NCBI GenBank assembly: GCA_902493895.1
Contig: CABUQW010000031.1
Coordinates: 1-24,496, forward strand
Reading direction: 5' to 3'
DNA length: 24,496 nucleotides
From: an uncultured Collinsella sp.
GTDB lineage: Bacteria; Actinomycetota; Coriobacteriia; Coriobacteriales; Coriobacteriaceae
A program made the position numbers and the translations under genes. How positions within the stretch are numbered: position 1 is the first letter of the stretch; every line of letters starts with the position of its first letter. Shown here in pieces: positions 1 through 6,858 of the stretch. The notes under the pieces were generated by a model, which searched no databases, was not told the origin of the DNA, and worked only from the letters and a program-made list of their open reading frames with translations.

Positions 1-49
1 CGAGAGTACTGCGGGGTCAGCCCGTGGGAGGCCAGGGCGCCGCTGACCG
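1..49 (+). rRNA. rrf: 5S ribosomal RNA, 3' end (partial)
   Basis: The first bases read like the second half of a bacterial 5S rRNA. The segment CGAGAGTACTGCGGGG lines up with the E. coli 5S segment CGATGGTAGTGTGGGG, and the next stretch (GTGGGAG, then GGCGCCGC) matches the helix IV/V and closing-stem pattern of actinobacterial 5S. The last bases, GCCGCTGACC, would pair with a 5' end lying outside the window. A strong terminator follows about 35 bases later, as expected at the end of an rRNA operon. The exact 3' end is uncertain by a few bases. Confidence 0.8.
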
Positions 50-82
50 GTGGACGGCACCGAGCCGTCATCGAACTGAGAA

Positions 83-112
83 GGGGGAGGCCTCGCGGCC
101 TCCCCCTTTTTT
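83..112 (+). terminator. Rho-independent terminator after 5S rRNA
   Basis: A perfect 10-bp stem (83-92 with 97-106) with a TCGC loop is followed by six T residues (107-112). It ends the rRNA operon. Confidence 0.9.
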
Positions 113-176
113 GCGTTTGTGGGGCGTAAATGACTCAATTACACTAGACGATCTTATTGTTTTTGGTATTGAACTT

Positions 177-644
177 TTATCTAAAGAAAATAAATCGAAT
201 AACAAGGGCAACTGCTATGGCCACAATGATCAAAAGCAGGATTGTCAGTCGATGCTGCTTGCGTCGTTTACTTGATGAAACGAAGATTGATTTTCCCTGT
301 TTTGGCGTTTCGAGATAGCGAGCCGAATGCGTCAAGGTTTGCTTTGGCCGAGGACCTCTTTGTTGATGAGTGTCGGATGCTTTCATCGGCTCATCACTAG
401 CTGCGCTGTTTTTAGATAATGGTGCGTCTTTCAGATATACAGGGTCTCCCGAGGCGACGCCCATATGTTTACGTCCCGTTTGGGCATCCTCGAGCGTTTG
501 ATATCGATTTCTCGTCACATACTCGGGCTCAGGATCATTAATGGGCTCTTGCGAGATGTGGGGGCGATGGAACCGTGGCGGCTGCGTGGAAGTATCTTCC
601 CCCTGCGTCTGCATAAACATTTTGTTCTGGTTTTGGTCGTCCAT
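177..644 (-). CDS. Hypothetical tail-anchored membrane protein (155 aa)
   Basis: I do not recognise a family. Residues 1 to about 120 are polar and rich in Q, P, S, D and T, which suggests a disordered cytoplasmic segment. Next come a basic patch (SSSKRRKQHR, about 122-131) and one hydrophobic helix (about 132-153) ending the protein in FFR. By the positive-inside rule the N-terminus stays in the cytoplasm and the C-terminus is the membrane anchor. The start is preceded by AAAGGG four bases upstream, and a TACAAT -10-like element lies further up on the same strand (684-689). Base composition is more AT-rich than in the other genes here. There is no enzyme motif. It is probably a real gene because it has a ribosome-binding site, a coherent membrane segment and no overlapping competitor, but it could be lineage-restricted. 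Confidence 0.6.
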   Translation of the reverse strand: MDDQNQNKMFMQTQGEDTSTQPPRFHRPHISQEPINDPEPEYVTRNRYQTLEDAQTGRKHMGVASGDPVYLKDAPLSKNSAASDEPMKASDTHQQRGPRPKQTLTHSARYLETPKQGKSIFVSSSKRRKQHRLTILLLIIVAIAVALVIRFIFFR

Positions 645-683
645 GATGCCCTTTAGCTCGTTACCAATAACGTGTACGCGCTC

Positions 684-689
684 ATTGTA
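684..689 (-). promoter_or_regulatory. Candidate -10 element (TACAAT) for the tail-anchored protein gene
   Basis: The minus strand reads TACAAT about 40 bases upstream of the ATG at 644. No convincing -35 box is seen at 16-18 bases. The same hexamer precedes several other genes in this window. Confidence 0.35.
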
Positions 690-736
690 AGCCCCCTGTT
701 ATTTGTAGCCGCGAACATACTCGTTATTTAAGCTCT

Positions 737-749
737 GGTTCAAAGAACC
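737..749. promoter_or_regulatory. Palindrome GGTTCAAAGAACC upstream of hsp20
   Basis: A perfect 5+3+5 palindrome lies in the AT-rich stretch 690-870 between the divergent tail-anchored protein gene and hsp20. It could be a repressor site or a small hairpin. It matches neither CIRCE nor HAIR, the usual heat-shock operators. Confidence 0.3.
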
Positions 750-826
750 TTAACCTTATTTAAACCTGAGTCAAACACACTTAGATATGCTTATAGTACT
801 GGACTCAAAAAACTTTATAGTCGATG

Positions 827-855
827 TATATATGAGCACTGGGTGGGCATATATA
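827..855. repeat. Inverted repeat TATATATG-N13-CATATATA in hsp20 promoter region
   Basis: Perfect 8-bp arms (827-834 and 848-855) are separated by 13 bases, about 65-90 bases before the hsp20 start. The arms contain TATATA -10-like sequence, so the repeat may overlap the promoter and act as an operator. The rest of 645-888 shows no gene. Confidence 0.4.
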
Positions 856-897
856 AGAGCGTCAAAAGAAGTCCCAGTCACCTAGAAGATGGCTCGG

Positions 898-915
898 CAG
901 TCCTTAAAAGGAGTG
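898..915 (+). promoter_or_regulatory. Hairpin covering the hsp20 ribosome-binding site (candidate RNA thermometer)
   Basis: TCCT (901-904) can pair with AGGA (909-912) across a TAAA loop, and C898-A899 pairs with T914-G915 across a single G-G mismatch (900/913). The paired strand is the Shine-Dalgarno AGGAG of hsp20. Short, imperfect, SD-covering hairpins are characteristic of ROSE/fourU-type thermometers in small heat-shock genes. This is an inference from base pairing only. Confidence 0.35.
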
Positions 916-921
916 GTAAAC

Positions 922-1353
922 ATGGCAAGCATGGTTCCTTATCGTTCGGTTTTTGGCGTTCGTCCTTCTGCTAGCTCGCTGTTCGATCTGTTTGATGATA
1001 TGACCGACCTTGCAAACAACTCGATTGCTTCCAAGGCGTTTCCCGTTGATGTTGAGGATAAGGGCGACGGCTATGAGGTCAAGGCTTATCTGACCGGCGT
1101 CGCCAAGGACGATATCGATGTCGAGCTTAACGAGGGCCGTCTGTCCATTAGCGTGAATGTCGAGGAAGATGAGGAGAACGAGGGTAAGAACTTCCTGCAG
1201 AAGGAGTTCAGCTCGTACAGCGCGACGCGTGGCGTGTATCTAAAGGACGCTTCGAGCGAGGGCCTCTCGGCTAAGTACGCTGACGGCATCCTGACCGTTA
1301 CGGTTCCCAAGATCGTCGAGAAGAAGAACGTTACGAAGATCTCCATCGACTAA
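922..1353 (+). CDS. Small heat-shock protein, Hsp20/alpha-crystallin family (143 aa)
   Basis: This is an ATP-independent holdase chaperone that binds unfolding proteins and forms oligomers in the cytoplasm. The alpha-crystallin domain spans about residues 40-130, with the strand motif DGILTVTVP at 121-129. The C-terminal tail carries the I-x-I motif (ISI, 140-142) used for oligomer assembly. Length is typical. I chose ATG 922 because AAAAGGAG (906-913) sits eight bases upstream. An in-frame ATG at 889 has no ribosome-binding site and would add an unrelated 11-residue leader. The gene stands alone in an AT-rich region with palindromes upstream and a possible SD-masking hairpin, which fits heat-controlled expression. 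Confidence 0.93.
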   Translation: MASMVPYRSVFGVRPSASSLFDLFDDMTDLANNSIASKAFPVDVEDKGDGYEVKAYLTGVAKDDIDVELNEGRLSISVNVEEDEENEGKNFLQKEFSSYSATRGVYLKDASSEGLSAKYADGILTVTVPKIVEKKNVTKISID

Positions 1354-1379
1354 CTTCGTTGGTGTTCTGCGCTATTAAA

Positions 1380-1427
1380 AGACAGCAAAAGGGGCTGGGA
1401 AGCGATTCTCGGCCCCTTTTGCTGTCT
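1380..1427. terminator. Two-way terminator between hsp20 and the MBL-fold gene
   Basis: A perfect 16-bp stem (1380-1395 with 1412-1427) includes AAAAGGGGC and GCCCCTTTT, so either strand has an A-tract, a GC stem and a T-tract. It lies between convergent genes, and on the minus strand the stem is followed by TTTTAATAG. Confidence 0.85.
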
Positions 1428-1435
1428 AGGACAGT

Positions 1436-2245
1436 CTATTGAATGGTTACTGGCCGATGCTGGCTTGCGGGGCGTATCGAGAGTTTTCGCGATCCTTGGA
1501 GAAGGGTTGCGGAGCTGCCGACCTCGTCATCCAGGGTTGCGGTCAGAGCTTTGGCATAGCTTTTGACGGTAAGGCTCGGACGATTGTTATCTTGGCTGAT
1601 ATGCATGGCAATGAGCTGTTCGGTGCGTTCGGTAACAAGTTCGCGCGCGGCTTCGGCGGCTTGGCCATTGGAGAGGTGTCCCCTTGCAGACAGGATGCGC
1701 TCCTGAAGAAAGCGGGGATATTCTCCCTCGCGCAGCATGGTCACATCGTGGTTGCTTTCGAGTGCGAGGACTCGACAATCTTCGAGGGTGTTCATGGCTT
1801 GGCTCGATAGCTCTCCGGTGTCGGTGGCAAAACCGATGGAATCATCGAGGGTGTCGAATCGATAGCCGACTGGATTGATGACATCGTGTGACGTTGAGTA
1901 GGTTTGCACGTGGATGCCGGCAATGGATAGGGTGTCACCGGGATCGAATTCCTCGACAGGCAGATGAGAAAGATTTTCTTTGTTCGAAAGAGTGCCCCTG
2001 CTGGCAAAGAGGGGGCCGTGCCAGTGCTTGCACCAGACATCGAGGCCCTTGATGTGATCGCTATGCTCATGAGTAATGAGAAGAGCCGAGACGTTGTCTG
2101 TCGAGAGCCCCAGTTCTGCCATGCGCTTTAATGTCTCGCGGCGAGACAGTCCGTCATCGACCATAATGAGCCCCTGCGGGCCCTCGATGAGTGCGCAGTT
2201 GCCTTTAGAGCCACTGCCGAGGATATGAAGGTGCAGGCAAGACAT
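1436..2245 (-). CDS. MBL-fold metallohydrolase, YycJ/WalJ-like (269 aa)
   Basis: A metallo-beta-lactamase-fold hydrolase. It has the N-terminal GSGSKGNC segment (11-18) typical of the YycJ group. The metal-binding motif HEHSDH is at 59-64. Further probable ligands are H120 in STSHD, D142 in ATDTG and H215 in AMHIS. GHLSN at 189-193 is a further family-like motif. YycJ/WalJ proteins are linked to DNA replication-repair or cell-wall signalling in Firmicutes and are proposed exonucleases. In those genomes the gene sits with walRK, which is absent here, so function is inferred from family only. The ATG at 2245 has a weak ribosome-binding site. The gene is divergent from tilS with only 48 bases between starts, so the two promoters must overlap or lie inside coding sequence. 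Confidence 0.85.
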   Translation of the reverse strand: MSCLHLHILGSGSKGNCALIEGPQGLIMVDDGLSRRETLKRMAELGLSTDNVSALLITHEHSDHIKGLDVWCKHWHGPLFASRGTLSNKENLSHLPVEEFDPGDTLSIAGIHVQTYSTSHDVINPVGYRFDTLDDSIGFATDTGELSSQAMNTLEDCRVLALESNHDVTMLREGEYPRFLQERILSARGHLSNGQAAEAARELVTERTEQLIAMHISQDNNRPSLTVKSYAKALTATLDDEVGSSATLLQGSRKLSIRPASQHRPVTIQ

Positions 2246-2259
2246 AAGATTCCAAAGGA

Positions 2260-2265
2260 TACAAT
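2260..2265 (+). promoter_or_regulatory. Candidate -10 element (TACAAT) for tilS
   Basis: TACAAT lies 28 bases before the tilS ATG in the short divergent spacer. No good -35 is visible. The hexamer matches those before other genes here. Confidence 0.35.
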
Positions 2266-2293
2266 GGGTGCGGACGAATAGAGGAGGAAGCGA

Positions 2294-3832
2294 ATGCCAA
2301 CGGTATCACAGCATTACGGACACCATGCCGTGCCTGGGGCAGTCGATGAGACCCGGACGAGGCAGCAGGCAGCTCCTGTCGTGCTCATGGTATCAGGCGG
2401 CGCGGACTCGACGGCACTGCTTCTTATGGCGTGCACATCAAAGCTGGATATCCAAGACGGACGCGGTGTTGCCCCCATTGCTCGCGAGCGCCTGCATGTG
2501 CTGCATGTAAACCATCATCTGCGCGGCAAGGCGTCCGATGGCGACGAGGCCTTTGTGCGTGAGCTTTGCGCGAAATATGGTTTACCGCTGTGCGTGGAGC
2601 ACGCTTATTTTGATGAGGAGTCGGGCAATATCGAGGCGGCTGCGCGCGAGGTACGTTATGCCGCGGCGCGAAGGTATGTTCGCGCGCTTTGTGCCAAGAC
2701 GGGGGCGCCGAGAACGGCGGCGCGCATTTGTACTGCCCATACCTCTTCGGACCGTGCGGAAACATTTTTGATGAACGCCATTAAGGGGTCGGGCCCGGCT
2801 GGGCTTTCGGGCATTCCCCGTCGAAGGAATATCGTGGTGCGCCCCTTGCTCGACCTAACTCATGGCGAGCTCGTGGGCTATCTGCAGGTACATGGTCAGC
2901 CGTGGCGTGAGGACGAGAGCAATGAGGATATCTCGTATCTGCGAAACTACGTGCGCCATCGGGTAATGCCGGTGGTGGCACAGCGTAATGCGAGCGTGTG
3001 CAAGACGATTGGCGCCGCCTGTGAGATCTTGGGTGACGAAGACGCGTTTCTATCCCAGCTGTCGGCGCAGGCGTTTCGAAGCTGTTTGCGCAAGGAGGCG
3101 GCGGGTGCGCTGGTGCTCGATGCCAGACGCCTTGCTGCGGCCGAGGTGGTAATCGCGCGGCGCATCGTGCGACTGGCGATTAAACGCATCGATCCGGACG
3201 CTCGTCCAGAGATGCGACATGTGGAGCGAGTCCTTTCCTGCGTTGCCGAGGGCGCAGGCTCGGTCACGCTTCCGGCGGGAATTGACGCGCGCGTCGAGTT
3301 TGGCATGCTGGCGTTTAAGGCGCCGGTGGCTCGTGAGGGCCTGGTTGCGGACTGGGTTACCGTACCCGGTCGTTTGCCGTTGGGCGGGGGACGCATGCTG
3401 GTCGCAGAGCCGATGGCCGTTGAGCCGGGATGCGATATCGTGCGCCGCGCTCGTGAGCTTGCGGCTGCCGGGGAAGTGACAGCTTTAGTAGACGCGGCTG
3501 CCCTGGGTTTTGCCGACAGCGATAGTGAGCGGATCCTGGCGGGCTCGCGTGGCGAGATCCCTGCCGAGGCGCGATTGGCGCGCCTGTGGGTGGATGGTCC
3601 CGCACCGGGAGACGTGATGTGTCCGTTAGGGATGAGTGGCCGAAGCAAGAAGGTATCTGACTTGCTAGGCGAGGCCCGCATTCCCGTTTCCGAGCGCGCC
3701 GGCGTGCCCATGGTGAGGACGGCGCCGGGAGGTGCCGTGGTGTGGGTTGTCGGAGTTCGCGCGGACGAACGCTTTAAGTGCACGGCGGCGACGCGTGTGG
3801 CCTATCTGCTTCGCGTGGTTGATGCGGATTAG
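2294..3832 (+). CDS. tilS: tRNA(Ile)-lysidine synthase TilS (512 aa)
   Basis: TilS attaches lysine to C34 of the CAU-anticodon tRNA-Ile using ATP, changing decoding from AUG to AUA. It is cytoplasmic and essential. The N-type ATP pyrophosphatase loop SGGADS is at 34-39. Family motifs follow: HVNHHLRG (71-78), AHTSSDRAET (148-157), GLSGIP (170-175), RPLLDLTHGEL (183-193) and DESN...RNYVRHRVMP (207-226). The C-terminal domain is recognisable by RSKKVSDLLGEARIP. At 512 residues it is longer than the usual roughly 430, with a 30-residue N-terminal extension and a long middle region. GAGGAGGAAG (2281-2290) fixes the start. It is followed, after a promoter-containing gap, by hpt and ftsH, a conserved order in many Gram-positives. 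Confidence 0.95.
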   Translation: MPTVSQHYGHHAVPGAVDETRTRQQAAPVVLMVSGGADSTALLLMACTSKLDIQDGRGVAPIARERLHVLHVNHHLRGKASDGDEAFVRELCAKYGLPLCVEHAYFDEESGNIEAAAREVRYAAARRYVRALCAKTGAPRTAARICTAHTSSDRAETFLMNAIKGSGPAGLSGIPRRRNIVVRPLLDLTHGELVGYLQVHGQPWREDESNEDISYLRNYVRHRVMPVVAQRNASVCKTIGAACEILGDEDAFLSQLSAQAFRSCLRKEAAGALVLDARRLAAAEVVIARRIVRLAIKRIDPDARPEMRHVERVLSCVAEGAGSVTLPAGIDARVEFGMLAFKAPVAREGLVADWVTVPGRLPLGGGRMLVAEPMAVEPGCDIVRRARELAAAGEVTALVDAAALGFADSDSERILAGSRGEIPAEARLARLWVDGPAPGDVMCPLGMSGRSKKVSDLLGEARIPVSERAGVPMVRTAPGGAVVWVVGVRADERFKCTAATRVAYLLRVVDAD

Positions 3833-3871
3833 CCCCTCGCACCAGCTGTTCTGTGCGGCGTTGACGGTATT

Positions 3872-3892
3872 CCCGCGCTGATAGTGCGCGGG
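3872..3892. repeat. GC-rich hairpin CCCGCGC-N7-GCGCGGG in the tilS-hpt spacer
   Basis: A perfect 7-bp stem with a 7-base loop lies 40 bases after the tilS stop. There is no T-tract after it, so it is not a typical terminator. Confidence 0.45.
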
Positions 3893-3893
3893 C

Positions 3894-3923
3894 TGGAAAA
3901 TATACCCCGTGCGCTGCTAGAAT
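3894..3923 (+). promoter_or_regulatory. Candidate extended -10 promoter for hpt-ftsH
   Basis: TGC-TAGAAT (3915-3923) is an extended -10, with a weak -35-like TGGAAA (3894-3899) 18 bases upstream. It would start transcription near 3930, about 50 bases before the hpt ATG. Confidence 0.45.
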
Positions 3924-3980
3924 GTGTAGTTCGCGTCCATGCGGCGGTGTGTGGGCGATTAGGCACAAGAAAGGGTTGTC

Positions 3981-4529
3981 ATGGCTTCTCAACATCCGGA
4001 TATCGAGAAGGTTCTGTTTACGCAGGAGGATATCGACGGTATCGTCTCTCGTTTGGGCGAGCAGATTACGCGCGACTACGCGGGTAAGGATCTGGTGCTG
4101 ATCGCGGTTCTGCGCGGCGCAGTTGTCTTTATGGGCGATCTGATGCGCAAGATCGAGCTGCCGACCAACATCGATTTCATGGCTGTTTCGAGCTATGGCG
4201 ACGGTGTGAAGTCTTCGGGCATCGTGCGTATCATTAAAGACCTGGATATCGACATCCGTGGTCGCGACGTACTGATCGTCGAGGACATTCTGGACTCGGG
4301 CCTGACCCTCAAGTACCTGATGAAGAACCTCGAGAGCCGCAAGCCCGCTTCGCTGGAGGTCGCTGCCTTCCTGTGGAAGGACGTTGAGAACCGTACCTCG
4401 GCCATCACGCCCAAGTATGTTGGAACCCATTGCCCCGATGCCTTTGTGGTGGGCTACGGCCTCGACTATGCCGAGCGCTATCGCAACCTTCCGTATCTGG
4501 GCATTTTGAAACCGGAGGTTTATTCGTAA
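3981..4529 (+). CDS. hpt: Hypoxanthine phosphoribosyltransferase (182 aa)
   Basis: This purine-salvage enzyme transfers hypoxanthine (and usually guanine) onto PRPP to give IMP or GMP in the cytoplasm. The PRPP-binding motif VLIVEDILDSGLT spans 97-109. The N-terminal half has AVLRGAVVFMGDLMR (42-56), and the C-terminal base-pocket segment GLDYAERYRNLP is at 160-171. Length is typical for the family. ATG 3981 follows GAAAGGG. The stop is one base before the ftsH ATG, so the two are co-transcribed. The hpt-ftsH pairing is widely conserved in Gram-positive bacteria. Confidence 0.95.
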   Translation: MASQHPDIEKVLFTQEDIDGIVSRLGEQITRDYAGKDLVLIAVLRGAVVFMGDLMRKIELPTNIDFMAVSSYGDGVKSSGIVRIIKDLDIDIRGRDVLIVEDILDSGLTLKYLMKNLESRKPASLEVAAFLWKDVENRTSAITPKYVGTHCPDAFVVGYGLDYAERYRNLPYLGILKPEVYS

Positions 4530-4530
4530 G

Positions 4531-6669
4531 ATGCCCGACGACCGTAACGACAACAATTCCCAGACTCCCCGGGACCCAAAGATCCCGGGGATGCCCGGAG
4601 GCAAGAAGCCCACGCGTACGGGCTGGCTGTATTTTCTTTTGGCTTGCGCGCTTCTGGGCTATGCCTTCTTTAATATGGGCTCCGGCTTTGCCAACTCCAG
4701 CAATACCGTTAAGCTCGCGACAAGCGAGATGGTGAGCGCCATCAAGCAGGATCGCGTCGAAGATCTGACCTATACGGTTCAGGACGGAAGCGTGACGGGT
4801 CATTACTGGAAGACGAAAAAGGACAAGGGCGACACGAGCGAGCTCAAGAGCTTTTCCTCGACCTATGTCGGTTCCGATTCGCTTGCCGAGCTCATGGCGG
4901 AGCACCCCGAAACCAAGTATATCGTCAACACCAACGACCCCGATTTTTGGGGCGATTTGGCGATGAGCGTGCTGCCGACGATTGCCCTGATCGCCATCAT
5001 GTTCTACTTTATGCGCCAGATGATGGGCGCCAATAATAGGAACATGCAGTTTGGCAAGACCAACGCCAAAACCAACGAGGCTACGCGTCCCAAGGTCAAG
5101 TTCGAGGACGTGGCCGGCGTGGACGAGGCGGTCGAGGAACTCGAGGAGATCCGCGACTTCCTGAGCGATCCGGACCGCTATCGCAAGCTGGGTGCCAAGA
5201 TCCCGCGCGGCGTTTTGCTGGTGGGCCCTCCGGGTACCGGTAAGACGCTGCTGGCTAAGGCCGTTGCCGGCGAGGCGGGCGTGCCGTTCTTTAGCATCTC
5301 GGGTTCTGACTTTGTCGAGATGTTCGTGGGCGTCGGCGCCAGCCGCGTGCGCGACCTTTTTAAGGAGGCCAAGTCCCAGGCTCCGTCGATCATCTTTATT
5401 GATGAGATCGATGCCGTGGGACGTCAGCGCGGAGCCGGTCTGGGCGGCGGTCACGACGAGCGCGAGCAGACGCTCAACCAGCTGCTGGTCGAGATGGACG
5501 GTTTTGAGGAAAGCGAGTCGGTCATCCTGATCGCCGCAACCAACCGTCCCGATATTCTGGACCCGGCATTGCTGCGCCCCGGTCGTTTTGACCGCCAGGT
5601 CACGGTTGACCGTCCGGACGTAAAGGGCCGCGAGCAGATCTTGCGCGTGCATGCCGAGAACAAGCCGATGGACGAGGACGTTAAGTTTGAGAAGCTCGCC
5701 CAGATGACCGTTGGCTTTACCGGTGCCGATTTGGCGAACCTACTCAACGAGTCTGCGCTGCTGGCCGCTCGCCGCCATCGTTCCGTGATCTCGATGGACG
5801 AGGTCGAGGAGTCGATGGAGCGCGTGATTGCTGGACCGCAACGCAAGGGTCGCGTGATGACCGAAGCCGAGCGCACCACGATTGCCTACCATGAGAGCGG
5901 CCATGCCCTGGTGGGTCACATCCTGGAGCACTCCGATCCGGTCCACAAGATTTCGATTGTCAGCCGCGGCCAGGCTCTGGGCTACACGTTGCAGCTTCCG
6001 CAGGAGGACCACTTCCTCAAGACCAAGAACGAGATGCTCGATGAGCTTGCCGTGTTCTTGGGCGGCCGCGTCGCCGAGGAGCTCATGTGCGATGACATCA
6101 CGTCGGGCGCGAGCAACGACCTGGAGCGCGCGACCAAGATGGCGCGCGAGATGGTTACGCGTCTGGGCATGAGTGAGGAGCTGGGCACGCAAGTGTTTGG
6201 CGAGGCGCAGCATCAGGTGTTCCTTGGTCGCGATTACGCCGATCACCAGGATTACTCCGAGGAGACGGCGCGCCGCATCGATATCGAGGTTCAGCGCATC
6301 ATGCGCGAAGCCCATCGCCGTGCGGTCGGGATTCTGGATGCCCGTCGCGATCAGCTCGATCTGATGGCGAAGGTGCTGCTTGAGCGCGAGACCGTCGAGG
6401 GCGATGCCGTGAATGCTCTGCTCGATAACGATTGGGACGCCTACCTTGAGCGCGAGGGCGATATCCTGGCGGCCAAGGAGGAGCGCAATGCCAAGGCGGC
6501 CGGCATGCCGACCAAGAAGCGCGCGCCTCGTATGAGTGAGGAGGAGCTGGCGGCTGATGCCGCGGCCTTTGCGCAGGCGGCCATGCAGGAGGATGCCGAA
6601 GCCGCATCCGATGTTGCCTGCGATGACCGTGCCGTCAACGCCGATGCCGATGCCGACACCGACAAATAG
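4531..6669 (+). CDS. ftsH: ATP-dependent zinc metalloprotease FtsH (712 aa)
   Basis: FtsH is a membrane-bound AAA+ protease that extracts and degrades misassembled membrane proteins and some regulators. Two membrane segments lie at about 32-50 and 145-163, flanking an extracytoplasmic domain. The AAA module has Walker A GPPGTGKT (232-239), Walker B IIFIDEID (287-294) and the second region of homology ATNRPDILDPALLRPGRFDR (336-355). The zinc site is HESGH (454-458), with D530 as the probable third ligand. The last 60 or so residues are a variable Ala/Asp/Glu-rich tail. GGAGGT inside the end of hpt, 11 bases before ATG 4531, is the ribosome-binding site, so translation is probably coupled to hpt. 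A terminator follows at once. Confidence 0.97.
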   Translation: MPDDRNDNNSQTPRDPKIPGMPGGKKPTRTGWLYFLLACALLGYAFFNMGSGFANSSNTVKLATSEMVSAIKQDRVEDLTYTVQDGSVTGHYWKTKKDKGDTSELKSFSSTYVGSDSLAELMAEHPETKYIVNTNDPDFWGDLAMSVLPTIALIAIMFYFMRQMMGANNRNMQFGKTNAKTNEATRPKVKFEDVAGVDEAVEELEEIRDFLSDPDRYRKLGAKIPRGVLLVGPPGTGKTLLAKAVAGEAGVPFFSISGSDFVEMFVGVGASRVRDLFKEAKSQAPSIIFIDEIDAVGRQRGAGLGGGHDEREQTLNQLLVEMDGFEESESVILIAATNRPDILDPALLRPGRFDRQVTVDRPDVKGREQILRVHAENKPMDEDVKFEKLAQMTVGFTGADLANLLNESALLAARRHRSVISMDEVEESMERVIAGPQRKGRVMTEAERTTIAYHESGHALVGHILEHSDPVHKISIVSRGQALGYTLQLPQEDHFLKTKNEMLDELAVFLGGRVAEELMCDDITSGASNDLERATKMAREMVTRLGMSEELGTQVFGEAQHQVFLGRDYADHQDYSEETARRIDIEVQRIMREAHRRAVGILDARRDQLDLMAKVLLERETVEGDAVNALLDNDWDAYLEREGDILAAKEERNAKAAGMPTKKRAPRMSEEELAADAAAFAQAAMQEDAEAASDVACDDRAVNADADADTDK

Positions 6670-6684
6670 CCCTTGTAACAAAAG

Positions 6685-6714
6685 CCTCCGCGGGGAAACC
6701 TGCGGAGGTTTTTT
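6685..6714 (+). terminator. Rho-independent terminator after ftsH
   Basis: CCTCCGC (6685-6691) pairs with GCGGAGG (6702-6708), followed by six T residues. Confidence 0.88.
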
Positions 6715-6737
6715 CTTTTGAGCGATATGGGGCCGTC

Positions 6738-6799
6738 TGTTGATTGGGGACAGACTTAAATGAGCGTTTTCACGCATTTAAGTCTGTCCCCAATCAACA
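6738..6799. repeat. Perfect 25-bp inverted repeat with 12-base loop (REP-like palindrome)
   Basis: The left arm 6738-6762 is exactly complementary to 6775-6799. The core of the arm reads GGGGACAGACTTAAATG. It sits between the ftsH terminator and the promoter of the aminotransferase gene. There is no T-tract, so it is not a normal terminator. It resembles a REP/REPIN-type dispersed palindrome. Whether it recurs elsewhere in the genome cannot be seen here. Confidence 0.85.
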
Positions 6800-6828
6800 T
6801 TGCTGCGGCACTTTGCTCGGCTAAAGCG

Positions 6829-6834
6829 TACAAT
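6829..6834 (+). promoter_or_regulatory. Candidate -10 element (TACAAT) for the aminotransferase gene
   Basis: GCGTACAAT lies 25 bases before the chosen ATG. The -35 region would fall close to the right arm of the palindrome. No clear -35 hexamer is present. Confidence 0.4.
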
Positions 6835-6858
6835 AGCGCCTATGCGAAAGGGGAACAG

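Noticed and set aside
700..888. CIRCE or HAIR heat-shock operator before hsp20
   Set aside because: Only isolated half-site-like bits (GAGTCAAA, GACTCAAA) are present, without the required inverted arrangement and spacing.
3872..3892. Terminator after tilS
   Set aside because: The hairpin is strong but is followed by CTGGAAAATAT with no T-tract.
4405..5652. A 415-codon minus-strand frame opposite hpt and ftsH
   Set aside because: It is an antisense shadow spanning two conserved genes, with no protein-like motif.
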